Shown in pieces: positions 41,601 through 62,111 of a stretch of 64,000 bases of DNA. The first letter of the stretch is position 1; the number at the start of each line of letters is the position of its first letter. Below the pieces are notes generated by a model. That model made no database searches. It had not been told where the DNA came from and saw only the letters and a program-made list of their open reading frames with translations. Origin of the DNA: Archegozetes longisetosus (taxonomy: Eukaryota > Arthropoda > Arachnida > Sarcoptiformes > Trhypochthoniidae); the NCBI GenBank assembly GCA_018873245.2, contig JAEMBT020000004.1:8473073-8537072 (forward strand), written 5' to 3'. Made by a program: the position numbers and the translations under genes.

Positions 41601-44600
41601 TTGCAGTCACAGTATCCGAGACACATAGAGAGCAATAATGCTGATTGAGTCGTGTTGTGTTGCATTTTCTTAATGCTTACTATTGGGTCTACAAATTTAA
41701 TTTAGAACTACATATATGTTAAGTTAGTGTATATGCTCTCATTTAGCCACAATTTTCATGTCAACCATACTCACAGATGAGGTGATGAGATCACAGATGC
41801 AAATAAAATAATGTCGCTCAAAATGGCACGTCTTTAGTCTCTCGTAGGCTTGTGCATCCAGTAAAATTAGGAGTGCATTTACAATGCAAATGTCATTAAG
41901 TGTGTGCTCTTTTCATAAACTTCTTCTACTAAATTTGTGAACATATCAATATACTAAACCTCTTTCCCTTTTCTTCACTTCCCCCGAGAACCACTATTTT
42001 AAGTGTATTCCACCGTTTGCTCAAAAATCAGATCATAAAACATCACTTCAACTCTAGTCTTCTTCATATTATGTTGGTCTTTGGCTTAACTGCTGAAAAT
42101 TAAATTTCACATTTAGATATATTGGCTTGAATTCGCCAATTTTTACTTTATTCCAAATAATTCCCATAAGCAAACCAGTGATTCATCCAATTGATGCTGT
42201 CTTTCGGAAACGCGTTGGGAATTACGCTTTTTCTGTTCTTATGTTCTGAAACGGTCATTTGTCATGTTTTATTAATTCAGTCTATCAGATATTTTCGAGT
42301 AAAAGTGGTTGAACCTAATTTTTTGGCTTATACTAAACTCGCGCTCAATATTATTAAATATGAAACTCCAATATTGAATACTATTTGAAAAATAGTGGTT
42401 ATTTAAACTCTCCTCGATTCATCCAATTAACTATTCATATGAAGCATCGAAACGGTTTTGTTTGAAAGCATTACAAATCAATTATACAAAGATTATTAAA
42501 GGGCTCATTATGAAATGAAGTGATAATCTTGATGCAGTAGTTTTACTCTAATCAATGTTTTCTTACTTGCTCATCTTGAAAATGACTCAAATATTATGAG
42601 TTTAAGCGAATGGCATGACAACCGAACAATCATTAATTTAGAAAAGGGTGTTATTGAATAAATTTTGATTTCATGCTAAACCGATTCCTAATCTAATTAT
42701 TTATAATTATGAGAAATGATCTATATTTTAAAAGTGCTTTGAAAAATTATCGAATATAGAGTTGACTGAGTATGGTGTCAAGCTCAAAGTTATTAATCAG
42801 TCTCATATCTGCTAATTCTTTGTGGAATTGATTTTTGAATTTTAGACATTATATAATATATTATTTTCAATCATCAACACTATCGGAGAAGCGATATCAA
42901 AGTTTTAATCGATTATTCAAAAGTTAGTATTACTCCAATTGATTTTAGACTTCAATTCCATTGAGTTTTGAAAATCTTCTCAAACGAAAGTATTTCAACG
43001 TTGTGCTTTTGATTGAATTTATTTTAAAACAACATTTCCCGTTCTAACAAAACAATTTTCAAAAGTAAAGTATGATAATGAAATATTGTCAAAATAGAAA
43101 CTAAATAATTTTCATCTACTTCAATGTTTGCCATTTCTTCAAGTCTAGGGAATTAAACAAAATAGTTGAACTAAAATAATTAGATAAGTGTCAAACTATT
43201 TAGAGATTGTATTCACTTTAATTTCTTCCTTTTCATGTCGATTAAGAATCTAATTATATTTTCATTGAAATAACGGAATCTTAATAGAAAATAACGAAAA
43301 ATCAATTGATTGATAAATAAAGTTATTCGAGCTAACAAAGAGTTATCGATTCAATGAGAGTCGCCATCGCAGCAATTGTGGTAGAGATTGGCCCCATTTT
43401 AAAGCAAACAACTCAGACAATCAAGGCGACAAGTCCGCTGAGACCAATCGAGTGTTGGCAACAAATACTCTCATCACTCATATATCAGCTGAAGGAAACT
43501 CAAGTCTATTTAATTGATATCATACCAGATTTGCTGAACAAGTTCGTCAATTAAATATATGATCGCCTTTTGAGACGCGAGTCAAGCGAGTGATGCATCA
43601 GTTATTTGATTGGCTCCACTTTGAGTCAGATTGCGAACGATAGCTCTTCTATTTGACATCTAATCATTCAAATTTGACACAATCCTAAATAAGTTATTAC
43701 CTCTTTGCAAGCACTCAAATAAACAAGTATTTCAAGTTGCTTCTCCAGCTTCTGAACAAGTTTCTCTACTATTCGAGCCTAACTTAGTTTCATGAAAAAC
43801 ATACTTAAATGAGATGATGACATATGTGCTATAAATTAAAAAGCGATTTATAATAATTTTTGAAAAAGTAAAATTTAGATGGATTGTGGATGCGTTGAGT
43901 GTTTATATGATATTGCAGCTATAAATGCGAGGCAAGTCATATGAGAAAGAGACTAAACAAAGTTTGATCTGAAACTCCCAAAGCATAAGAAGAACATAGA
44001 AATAGAAATTAGATGCATAACAACTCTAGTTGACTATATAGTTAAATGCAAATTTTTTATATGAAAAACAGCCAAATAAGTACGCTTGAAAAGTGAGATA
44101 TTAGTTTTTTGAGAATAAGTTGCAAATATCCAATGACTCTCATCTGCATTTGAAATATTTTCAATTTAGACAAAAAACCAAAGTAATTATTTTCCAACTA
44201 ATCTTAACTCTACATTCACCTAAATATAAATTATAAATATGCTAATATTTTGCCTTTCAAAATCTAAAAATTTAATTTAACTTAAACAATATTATTAAGT
44301 TATATATAAGGCGAGAATCACTTGAGTAAAACTAAGTAATCAAATCAGTTTGTGATTAAAAAACACGAATAAGAAGTCAGATGAAAAGGAGCTGAAAAGG
44401 GTTTTGATGCAATTTACAAATGCGAGAATAGAGTTAGAACAGATGAGGACTGTGCAATATTGGTGTTCACTTTAAACTGTAAGATATATGAGTTGAATGT
44501 TTCTCAAATCCAATAGAACCTAAAATGAATTCTTTCTCAATACAGGCAAAACCTAAATCTCTTCTAACCTTACTCAACGTATGCGTTCGCAACCAATAGA

Positions 44601-47600
44601 ATCCGATTCTCTTTCCAATATATTTCATTTAAATACGACTTGTTGTTACCATCAGCAAGAATTTTAATGAGACAAAACCAAATCATTTATTTCATGGCAA
44701 ATTCAATCAATTGCTCGAACTATCTATACTTAGAAACTTGTTTTAAACTTAAGAGTTTAATAGTTTAAGTTTAAGTATTTTGTTTAATCTAACAAATCCT
44801 ACTCTTTATAATAAGCTATATAGGAACGTAAGCACTGCTAAAGCCATTAACTCCAAAACAACATTGACTTTCATTTGAACGGTACGCATAATAAATCTAA
44901 TTCAACGCGTATAATTCAAATGTAAAAATGTTTTTCTCTATCTGTTTAGATATAAGAAATATTACTAAGAATATACTCTATGATTTTACAATGATGCTTA
45001 GCAACGAGAAATGATGCACCGTTATGTAAACGTTACTATTTTGCCATAATCATTTATATAGTATCAGACTCAATTCTTTAGTCATCTTAGAAGAAACGGC
45101 AATTACAATTAAAAATCAAGCTTAAATCGATATGCAATGACAGTGAGGACGACATGGCAACTGTGCTTTTCTCGTAGCTATGCGTGATTTTTGATGTCCC
45201 GAAATATACTTGAAATGTAAAAGATGATGCATATAAAGAAGTAACGCTATAAGTTATAACTTTATTCAGTACTTGATTTTAGGTTTGAACAGCAGTACTT
45301 TTGGTAACCACTGACTGTATTTGATGATACTAATATTTCATAATTGGGCACTAGCTTTCATAAGTGGCTCAAATAAATGGCATTTTAGCTATTTTATGAA
45401 TGAGTCAGGAAAAAACATTTTCAGACAACATAAACTTGTACAGTAATCCATCAGATATGCGTCACTTTGATTGATTAATGGGTTCTCCTTCTTTAGAGTC
45501 CAATAAAATTATTCCTATGCATGTTTGCTCTGTCTTTTATCATTTTTAGGCACACATCTTATTCATCAAAATGATTGCGTTTTGTGCCTCTCTTTTTATG
45601 ATATACGCACACAATAGAGTTCTGCAAAATAACCCAATTTTGTTGTCGCGACAGTAACGAATGATAATTATGAGAGCAAATAATGAAATATGCATTTGGC
45701 AATAAATCATATCAATAAAAACAACAATACACTCAATCCTGTCTTCTCATATTATCCACAAAACTCCGGCGCTGCCAACATATATTCAATATATCGGTTC
45801 ATAAATCCTCTGCTTAACAAACAGTTTGTGCACTCCATTTGTTACAATTTTCTTAGAATGACAATCAGGTCAAAGAAGCCAAACGATTACTTATGATTTT
45901 TAAGCCATTTCAAATTGTAATCATGGCATTGAATGGTATTATTTATATGAGTATTACTCAAAAGGAGTCGATTGCCTTATGTCAATAGCAATTACTTATT
46001 CTCCGTAATAATAACATGCAGTTGAAGCCAGATTTGAGCTGAAAGTATAGATCAAAAGTAATAAAAAGTCTCTTAAAATTGTATGTTATGCTCTCATGGT
46101 TTTCTGATTTGCATTTTTTGGTGAAGATTCTTACTCGGCAATCAAATCAAATGAAATGCAAGCATTACTTTTGTATATCTTGCTCAACTTATTGCTCAAA
46201 GTGAAACAAGTTTCACATGAAAATTATAGACACATTCGATTAATAATTGAAAAGAATGAGAAATGCAAGGAATAGTCTGAGTATGCATTAGTTGTTTGGC
46301 AAATGTATGAGAGAAAGATTGGGCGCACATTCTTTCAATACGTGACTTTTATAACAAATAGTTTTGAAAAAATTCCATTTTCTCTCAAGTAAGTCGTTAA
46401 CGTGCAATTCAAACACTGAATTTATGTCAATCACATCCGTTTGACACACTGTCCCATCAAAATTGTTAGATATTTACTTCATCTTAATTATGACTGAGAT
46501 TTTTCAGAATATAATATCTCTTTAAGTCCTTCGAATCAATTTGGCTCAGGTATAGTCTATTAACTTGAATGAGAATATTATATGAATTGGTTGGAAACAA
46601 ATAAGAAAAATTGCAATTAAAACAACGAAAATAAATGGATAAATAAGAAGAGATTATAGAGAAAAATCGCTATCCATTAGATAGAGAGCAGTCGTAAAGC
46701 ATGTAGAGTAACCTTAGAGTTGAATGTTGTGGGAGTAAAACAATAGGTTGAGTTTAAAGCTTAAGTGCTCTCGCTTTTCAACTTAGAAACCGCATATAGA
46801 GGTTATGACAGAAATTGTTTTCTACAAATATCATCTCCCCATGTGTGTGCTCTCCCATAATAGCTGGTATATACATATAATCAATCAGCCCAATCGAATA
46901 CAAGCCTACAGAGTCTTAGTCTTGATTCTTAGCCAAGAGTAAACTTACAATAAGTGATAATACTTGTCCAACCAATCACTCCGTAATGGACTTTTTAGCT
47001 TTTTTTCCCTACACCCCACAGTTGTTTCTACCAGAAGTCACTCAATGGTCTATAGTCTGCTTTAACACTTGTATAACACAAATGCAAGTTTTGCGCAAAA
47101 ACTAATTAATTTTCGCGTTCACGTAATTAGCCAATTAGTAGGATATAAATTGACAACTCATATAATGCCTCTACAAAAGCTGATTCCAGCAAAAGTGTTA
47201 AATGAAACAAAGCTCTCTATTTGTATAAAATAATCAGTAGCTGCACGTCCTTTAGTTGGGCTCATGTATGAGCTACGAGTCATTTCAAGTCATTGTAAGC
47301 AAGTGACATTTGTGGGTGGCTATAGTGCCAGTCTATTCATAAATTAAATTGCATACACATCTATTAAACTACCAAATTCTGCCGAATTCCATCACATTCT
47401 CTCCACTGAGAAATTATTTGATGCGCTAACTTTTACGCTTAAACTACTTTTTTCGTAGCACTGCACAAATTAGTATCAGAGAAAGGATTAAATTTTGTGC
47501 CACCCATTTGTCCAAAACAAGGTGAATAAATGAGATTTTGTGTGAAACCCTTTAAAAAAGTTGACTGTTTTGAATGTTTTCAATGTTCATTTCATGCAAT

Positions 47601-47738
47601 CAATAACACTTTCTTTCGCAATTCTATAACAGCTGTGGCCAAAGCTTTCAACTTATATATACCTTAATATTGACTTTATTTGTAAGGGTTGTATATCCAT
47701 TGAAAAAAGTTAAAAATACAGAACATATTTCATATTTT

Positions 47739-47743
<5 letters not shown>
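35640..47743. other. Mostly intergenic A+T-rich DNA; 3' part of the Beat-like gene may lie at its start
   Basis: No exon with a recognisable domain was found. The missing C-terminal exon of the Beat-like gene may lie here; one weak candidate follows an acceptor-like TTTAATACAG ending at 35969, in the right phase, but codes for only about ten residues before a stop. At 42194-42388 an ATG-started frame begins with a signal-peptide-like hydrophobic stretch. At 43320-43690 a G+C-richer patch is open in several overlapping frames on both strands with scattered stops. A TA/GT-rich low-complexity stretch lies at 36469-36575. Confidence 0.5.
36469..36575. repeat. TA/GT-rich low-complexity stretch
   Basis: Short runs of TA, TATG, ACAT and CT alternate over about 100 bases, ending in (CT)n(AT)n. 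No unit is conserved enough to call a minisatellite. Confidence 0.75.

Positions 47744-47785
<42 letters not shown>
47744..47785. repeat. (AC)n microsatellite
   Basis: About 21 uninterrupted AC units. The open frame across it (poly Thr-His) is not a gene. Confidence 0.97.
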
Positions 47786-47789
<4 letters not shown>

Positions 47790-48670
47790 GAATTAATTTA
47801 TGAGCAGAAAGTAAAGCAACAAAAGAGAGGTGGTATTAGATTTGGAGTTAGATTCTACGATGTTGGGTAAGGCAGGCCTACACAACAATGATTAACTAAT
47901 ATGTAGTTTTATATTTCATGTCTCAATAACGGCATTATGTAAAAGCAATAAAAAATGCTTTCAAACTAAATTGCTTTCAATTTTTATCTTCATTTATAAT
48001 GAAGACCAATTGACAAATGCAGTCAATAATAAGAAGCATTAAGTTGAAGAAAGTCTTAATCTTGTATAAACGTTTCTAACATCTAGTCCTCAAATAAGTT
48101 ATGAGAAGCAAAGAGCCAGAGATTTGTTAATTAAAGCAAAATTTGGATGAAAGGGGTAGAAAATGAATATTAAATTGTCGTTAAGAGGGATAATTAAGAA
48201 GTAACTAGTTTTTGTCTAAGAAAAAAGAATGAATAATAGTTTGATATATTTGCAACACATGCCACTTACGACACAAAAGTGTATACTTTCATCAAGTGAA
48301 TCAAGTTATGGATTTAACTAAATAAACTATAACTATAATAGCATTGATTTTTTAAACTCTATATTACTTCGTACTTCAATTCGATGGAAAGACAGATATT
48401 TTAGTAAAGCAACTATTAAAAGTTGCCTATGAAGCCTAATCTCGCTTTGCCCCTAACTTCAGATCAATTCACTGAACAGGAAAAATTCCAATAAATGCCT
48501 TCTAGTAAGGTATGAGGATTTAATTTGAGAATAATCTGAAATATAAAAGAAAATTCAAACATATGAAAAAGTTCAGTATAAAAGTCTACTCAAATATATT
48601 GAGATTGGTTTTATCGAAAATCCCTTAGAATGTTTTGTTAATAAAAAACGAGATGCGAGTAACTATTTTT

Positions 48671-48757
48671 ACGAGAATAACTTATTTTATCAGAATAACT
48701 ATTCTATCAGAATAACTATTTCATCAGAATAGCTATTCTATAGAATAACTATTTTAT
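48671..48757. repeat. 17-bp minisatellite, about five copies
   Basis: The unit CAGAATAACTATTCTAT occurs in three clear copies (48691, 48708, 48725), with a longer diverged copy before and a 16-base copy after. Each unit is partly self-complementary (AGAATA...TATTCT), so the array can fold into serial hairpins. Confidence 0.9.
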
Positions 48758-51700
48758 GAGTAGAATATAATGAACATGTATATAATGAACATATTGAACA
48801 TATTCTGCTTTCTACTATATTAAAAAGAATATATAATCACTATATGAAAACATCAATTTAATAAGAAATATTAGCTATATATTTATTGGTAAACTGTTTA
48901 GAAAAATTTACGACTATTTTCATTGTCGTTTAGACTGTCATAAATCTTGTCAACTTGTTCACTAATAAGTGAAAATCTGTTGGCTGTATTACTGCTGCAA
49001 AATCAAAGCTATATTTTATTTTGCAACTAGGTTTATTTCATGTGTCAGTCGACAAATTCAGTTTATACTGCTCGAGCTCTATCTTCTCAACATCCCATCC
49101 ATTATGGAAATTTAATTTCTTATTCTCAATTTATATTGATATTCAAATTCTAAATTTCATCTTAAACTTGTCTCATCACTTTTTGATGAAATATTTTCTC
49201 ATCTAATAAAACACGAATCATAAAAATTTTACGATTGGCATAGTTTTTATTGAAAGAAATAGTGAACATTTGTAAAGTGCAATAAAATTCTTATTGCTGT
49301 TATTTAAAATTGATGAAAAACTGCAAACACTTTTAATCAGTACTTTGAAATTTGTTTAAACATGCTATAGATTAATGTGATTAATTAGTTAATCTTTACT
49401 TTAACTCGACTAAACTAAATGATTGATAAAGTCTATTAACCCTTTCAAATTATAATAGAAAAGTCAAGAAACATATGACAGTAACAAATAGTCTGAAGCA
49501 AAATTAGAATAAGATTGTACGGGCTTTGGCTCAACAAGACAAACACGCAAAGTCTGCAAATCTGATAGAATAAATTTTTGTGCTAGCAAACGACACAATC
49601 ACGCTGACAATCACGCTCTCGCCTGAAATGTATACACGACATAGAAATATGAGAGAGAAAAGCGTTTTGCGTCTGCTTTCATCCAAAACATGTTTGGCAA
49701 GCATTGAAGAATAGACGCACGTAGAGAAAGTCAAACTATCATTTAACTGCAATAGACATGATTCGCAGAGGAATGGAGAGCAAACGGATAGCTTATAGAG
49801 TTATAGACCAGTTTAAAGTTTCTGTGTTATTTCCTGAGCAAATATCTACGTTTGCTTCACTGAGCAAAGTAGCAAACACTACTATTTTAATAACATATAT
49901 AAAGTACTGCACAAAAAACTATATCATATATTGTGTATATAGAGAAAAAAACGCCAAAATTCTTTCAGAAACAGCCAAATTCTTTCACAACAGTCAATAC
50001 ATCTTTTTTCCTTCAATTGTTTCTTTGCACTGATAACGCTTTAAATACACAGTTTTATAGAGTTTTATCGTAAGTTCACTTTGAAAAATATTCAAATAGT
50101 AATAATAACATTGAAAATAATAATAATAGCTGATGGGATTTTCATGAATAAAGATGTGATGCGTCATACAAGTAGTTAAGCATTACTACTCGCTCATCAT
50201 TTTATCTACTTTTTTGGTGAGCCATCAAATAACAGGCACAATGTCTTCGACTCTAAAGAAATAAATGATAATGTCTCAGTCATGTAGTTAACCTTCAGGC
50301 AGATAAATAGGAAATTCTTTCAGTATTTTACTGTTTTTTTTGTTGTGCTACTGTCTTATTATTGTAAATCTCATTGAATGTTCAGAAACATTAAGCCTGA
50401 CTAAAAAAGTGCTCACAACCTCATAATTTCTATATGAAAAGTTACCATAAATTTAGTGTAAGGAGAATATTATTTGTTCTATTTATGAACCTTGTTTAAG
50501 AATCAAAACTCAAAAGTATAATCAAAAAAGTCCTTAATTCCACTTCATTTGTGCTTTTGGCTAAGAATTAATTCGGATGCAAATCAGGAATTTTAAAGTG
50601 TAGTTTTTTCAATATGAGTCAAAATATTCTGAACAAACGAACCGATCTTTGAGCTAAGCGTGTAATGAATTCTTTTGAGAGCAATGTAGGCTTAGAGATA
50701 AAGAAGAAGTTCACAGTTAGCCATTCGTCGACTATATCTTTATTTAGGTATTTGACATGAAAGGGGCGCATACCTCACAATTTGTAGCCTTTGCTACGCT
50801 CTCTTAAATAAGCTCACAATATAAGCACTAAAAGCAATAAAACTCAAAACTCCATCAAAACTTTTGTACACTTCCTTGACATAAATTTAGATTTCGATTC
50901 AATCAATTTCAACTCAAGAAATTGATTCCGACTAAAGCTTTTGGAATAAAAGGAATTTCTTTTTATTTTACTTTAAGCACTCGTCAAAGAGGTCTGTAAT
51001 TCATTTCTCAATTCGCTGATTAAAGTCTCGTAAATAATACAAAAAATCAGTTCAGACCAAACAAAGTTGGAATAAGTGATGGAATAAATGGGAAACTAGC
51101 TGCAATGTAATAATAATTTAAAAGTTTATTTCGGAAATCAGAATTAGATTAGTTTTGAGTTTAAGACTTGAGGGTTATCTTATTCAACAAGGAATGAGAG
51201 AATGGAGATGTGTTTTAAAGAGTATATTTGCTTGTTATTACGTAAGAGCACATTTTCAATTCACAGTCACTACTGCGCGCAATTGTGCAAGAGTTATCCA
51301 CTAATCCACTTCGCTATTAGCCTCCAATATTCCACTTCAGATCAAAATTTCACTTTCATAGTTTGCTCCATTAATTCAATTGAAATAATCAGTTCCTGTG
51401 CTCTATCCTATTGTTCGAAAATTACTTTATGTATAGCGTAATCAAACATTTAGTGCTCACCAAAACTAAAATAAGAGTAACCTATTATTGCAGCTGACAT
51501 TAGAGAGTTTTGTTTGGTCATACACATTTACATCGTGTTTGACTGGTTTTGATTTTGCTTCAAAACAATTACCCTAAAAATTGAAAGATGACTAGACTTC
51601 TGTTGAAGTTATTTTTGAAATTCACTCAAATATAGCTATGAATAAGAAGTTTCAAATCCTGCAGTAGTAGGTTTGCAAAAATGCGACTAAAATTTAGTAT

Positions 51701-53077
51701 GAAATAACCCTGAAAAATTGATGTAGCAATAAGCGAAATGCATAAATCTGGCGCTTTATTTATTTGGCTGACTTGAGTAAATCAAAGCTGAGGTCAATTG
51801 GTAGACAACTAGCGTTTACACGCAGTCTTGTACGAGTTTAGTGCATGTTATAGAATAGTATAAGAGAGAAACATGTGTGGAAACTAGGATTGAATATAAG
51901 AGAAATAGATCTAAGAATTGGAGGACTACTTGGTTTTGTATTGGTGGCTGTCATACGCAATCACTATTATATTACGTGTTGCTTATGCCAAGCCAACACC
52001 GATCAAAGTGTTTGTTCATTACAAAGCACTTTCAATGATTGACTCACTCTATAGAATAAGAATATAAGAATACATCATAAAAACAAAACATCATTATTGT
52101 GTACTAACCTTTCTATCACTCTGTTTCTTAACTTTTCTACGATTAATCTCTTCTGAACACTTCTTTGCAACTTATTTCAAATTTAAATTATTTAAAACAC
52201 TTCGAATAAAAACTTTTCTAAATAATAGGAAACTTTGTTGTATTTGTTAGTTCTTAAAACTCGATTTCATTTGATTGCATTAAGCATTTGAGAACATCTA
52301 AGAATAGATAAGAATTCAATTATGGTCCAGCAAAAGAAACTCAAATATATGCTGAACTAATTGAAGAGCCAAAACTCGATTAGAAACTTTAGAAAAGAAA
52401 TAAACATTAAGGCGTCTATATATATTTGTGTCAAATGCTATAACACTATGAACGTTCGAAGTATTAATCAATTAAATTGATAAAAAAATTGGTGTTATCT
52501 CAATAAAGATTTGCATATTTTTAAAGGATTTTCATATGAAAAAGTTTGAGTTGATGACAACATATTCATATTGCTATCAGTAATGTCTTATTTGACAAAC
52601 TTGAGAGTGAAATATAAGTCAATCTGATGTGGTTATGTAAGTTGAATACGATAAAAAGCGTAGGGGAAGACTAATAATTTTGGTGCATTAAAGGTATAGC
52701 TTTATTTCTTATATACATAGTTGACAATCCCTATGATTAATGACATTAGAATAACCAAAGAGATAGTATAATCAATATCAGACATTAAAACTTCATTGGC
52801 TTTGGCTTCAATTACAGCCCAAACATTCAACTATACATCCATCAAGTATGCAGTCGCATAGCTCTGGATCCATCTGAACCACTCCGACAATAATGGAATT
52901 GAGGCACAAAGTTATTTGAGTCAATTCTTGTTTGTCAATCGAATATATAAAAGTTTACTACAGATTCTGTAATATATTTATGACTCCTCCAATCATAGAT
53001 ATTGCTTGTAAAGAAACACTATAGTCTGGAATCGATTTTATGCTACCGAATCTTACTATTATCAGGTATGCCATTCA

Positions 53078-53130
53078 ATATTCCGTATACTCGGTATATT
53101 CCGTATACTCCATATATTCTGTATATGCCT
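53078..53130. repeat. 18-bp TATTCCGTATACTC minisatellite, three copies
   Basis: Three degenerate units, each made of two 9-base half-units close to TATTCTGTA. It belongs to the same sequence type as the repeat at 11126. The open frame across it (Tyr-Thr-Pro repeats) is an artefact. Confidence 0.85.
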
Positions 53131-55727
53131 TCTATTTTTATATTAAGCAACTTCACTTCAAAATATGAGGTATGCTTCGCTATTCCCACTCCCATACTGA
53201 TAACTCGATGTAAAAAGTGATGTCTTACTTATATTTGCGCTCAAATATGAAATATTTGTGCATAAAATTACATTCGCATAAATGTAGGTTACATTAAGCT
53301 TAATTGAATGTCTAATCATATCAACGCAAATGAGAGTAATATGATATATACTAACTTATAAGGAATAAGTTTATATACTATATATTTAATTATCTGTAGT
53401 ATATCATCTCAAAGTTTCAGTTAGAGAAATAATGTCACATAATTTAGATTTAGACTCAGTCGCATATGAAAAATAAATAACTGTCAATTTGTGTACTTTT
53501 CCTATTTTCTTATTCGAACAAACTTAAACATTGCAAATATTAAACATACATTAAAATAGTCCTAATATATTCCTATTGATTTTCGAAATCAACTTTCTCA
53601 GACATTTGGATATCCAAAAAAGTTATAGGGATTAAACACAACGGAATGCCACTTAAATGCAGTTATCACAGAGGATGCTTTGGAAAGTCATTAGTAAAGT
53701 GGAATCTGAATGTATGCAAGCTGAATACAATTAAATCATTCAGTAATGTATATTTGGCGTAACTCGCAAGTTAAAAAAGTTATCCCTTCTCTTACTAGTA
53801 ATTATACAGATTTTTATGTATAATTGATATGTTAAAAAGTAAGTAATTAGATATATTATTTCCTACAATCTAAAAGCGATCGAGAGGTTGACAGAAGGAT
53901 TTTTTAATTAAATTCTAATTAATTTAATGTGATTCCTATTAGATCTAAATAGTTTTAACGAAACATAGATTCGATTATCCATTTTGAACTGAACTCATTA
54001 TTCATTAATTTGCATTAAAGCAAAGAACTGGTGCATATGCTCGTATGCTATAGGATGCTATCATTTTATGCTAATTAAATTGAAAGTTCAATAGAAAGTT
54101 ACATATTATTGAAAGATTTGTGTCAATAAAACTGCGAGTAAATTAAATTTTGCTTAAAAGTAAGCTATAAATAAATATAGTATATGAAGAAATTGCTGAA
54201 ACATGTTTGACAGTCACTCATAAGTAGGTTTTATTATGCAATCGCTTAATCTTAGCTTTTGATAAGTAAAGTGATATAAAAAGTTAAATTCATCTTTCTT
54301 TTCATATGAATAAATAAATAAATATTAAGGAGAATAAGACTCGCAATCTTAAAAGTTTAAATTATGCACTCAGTCATCGAAAGTGATCACAGCTTTCAAC
54401 TAAGTTAGTAAATAATGCTACTGTCTAATTCCAAACTAAATTGCTCTCATCTAATAGTTAGATTCCTTTACCACAAGTTAGCGACAAGAATTGGGAAGTC
54501 TAGTGCCATCTCTCATAAATAAGTGCAATATATTGCTTCAAACATCAACCTAACCTAATCTTACCTAACTTGAAAAACTTTCTGATTGTTATTCAACTTT
54601 TCTAATTTATCCGATTTGGTAGGGCATAGAACACAAAGTATAGAATCTGTTGTACTCTAATCAATTCTCAGTTGGATTTTTGGCCTTTAGTTTGAAAGTT
54701 TTAGAAAAAATTTCAGACTATACAGTACTAGAAGTTTTGCTGCATCGTAGGCACTGATTCAAAGGATCTCTTCACCTGAAAAGCTTAAAAAAATATTTGC
54801 TTTACTCCCATGATTAAGTAATTAATTTGTTTTAAAAATAACTTCAGGATCTAATCGAAATTTCATTCCAATGAATGGATTCTATGGTGAATGTAATTTT
54901 CTGTGTTTACTTAAACACTGAATTAAATTCGTTTATAACAAACTGTTGTAACAAATTTAGTGATGATAGTTATAGTGATAGTATAATAAAAGTGGAATAA
55001 AACTAACTTTATTATATTCCTCATAAAAGATATCCAACAAGACTGAGGTTTAGCCAATTCATGCTTTGATCGGCATCTTATATAAACTCTTTACAAGAAA
55101 CTTTTCTTTCGTCTAATAACCAAACGGGTTTCTTATCCATTTAATTAGAAAACTTTACATCTAATTAAGCATAACTGCATAACTAGTTAATCATATACCT
55201 TATAGCTAGGATATTGCTATTGATTATAGGGCGTAGGCGTTTGTGGTTATCTTCGAAAGACAATAATAAAAGTAGACATAAAACTTCTACGTGTACTCCA
55301 CCCATTTAGAAAGCCATTAAATATTGCTTTTGATCCTCAATTTTTTCGTATTTCTCTGAATCATCAGTATTTGATCGGAGAGGAAACGAGTAAACATCAT
55401 GTTCCATGTCTAAGAATGTGCTAGCTATGTTTTCCTTAAGGTTCACATCAAGTATTTTCCAAATAAGTATTCATCTTATATATCTGAAAGAATATTCTTA
55501 AGAAATTTCACCTATCGTCTGAAAACTCGAAAAATTGCGTATTGTTTCATATAATTTGTGAGTTAATTGATGTCATTATTGTTTTGTTTTGAAATAAGTT
55601 GAACGCATAAAGATTGATTGAAAGCAAAATTCTGATGAAAGAAAAATTTCAATTTTCTATTCAGAAAATAATAATAACACTCCTCTTAATTAATTTTGGT
55701 TCAATTTGAGAATAATAGCAAGACAAA

Positions 55728-61945
<6,218 letters not shown>

Positions 61946-62105
61946 TACAATTATTGTTTCATTGAAGAGTCTAAAGAAGTATTACTTTAATGTTATAGGT
62001 TTAAGATTAAGATTGACTGTTAATCGAACTCAGTGTTAATACTTAATAGTTTTAAATTTGATTAGATTTATCAAAAGTTTGTTGTAATGTTTCAAAGTTA
62101 TACTT

Positions 62106-62111
62106 AATAAA
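62106..62111 (+). promoter_or_regulatory. Probable polyadenylation signal of TMC
   Basis: A canonical AATAAA hexamer lies 160 bases after the TMC stop codon and 175 bases before the TMEM192 start. It is the only such hexamer noticed in this gap. Confidence 0.6.

Larger units (their letters stand above)
47786..55727. other. Intergenic A+T-rich DNA upstream of TMC
   Basis: No exon with a recognisable domain was seen. It contains the repeats at 48671 and 53078. Around 49530-50030 divergent open frames of 73 (minus) and 91 (plus) codons start close together in slightly G+C-richer DNA, without recognisable products. The last few hundred bases before 55728 should contain the TMC promoter and 5' untranslated region; no core promoter element could be assigned. 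Confidence 0.55.

Noticed and set aside
47670..47870. 66-codon frame with poly His-Thr
   Set aside because: It is the (AC)n tract translated.
49531..50033. Divergent open frames that could be a bidirectional gene pair
   Set aside because: No recognisable domain in either, ordinary length for chance frames across a less A+T-rich patch, and no splice or promoter evidence.
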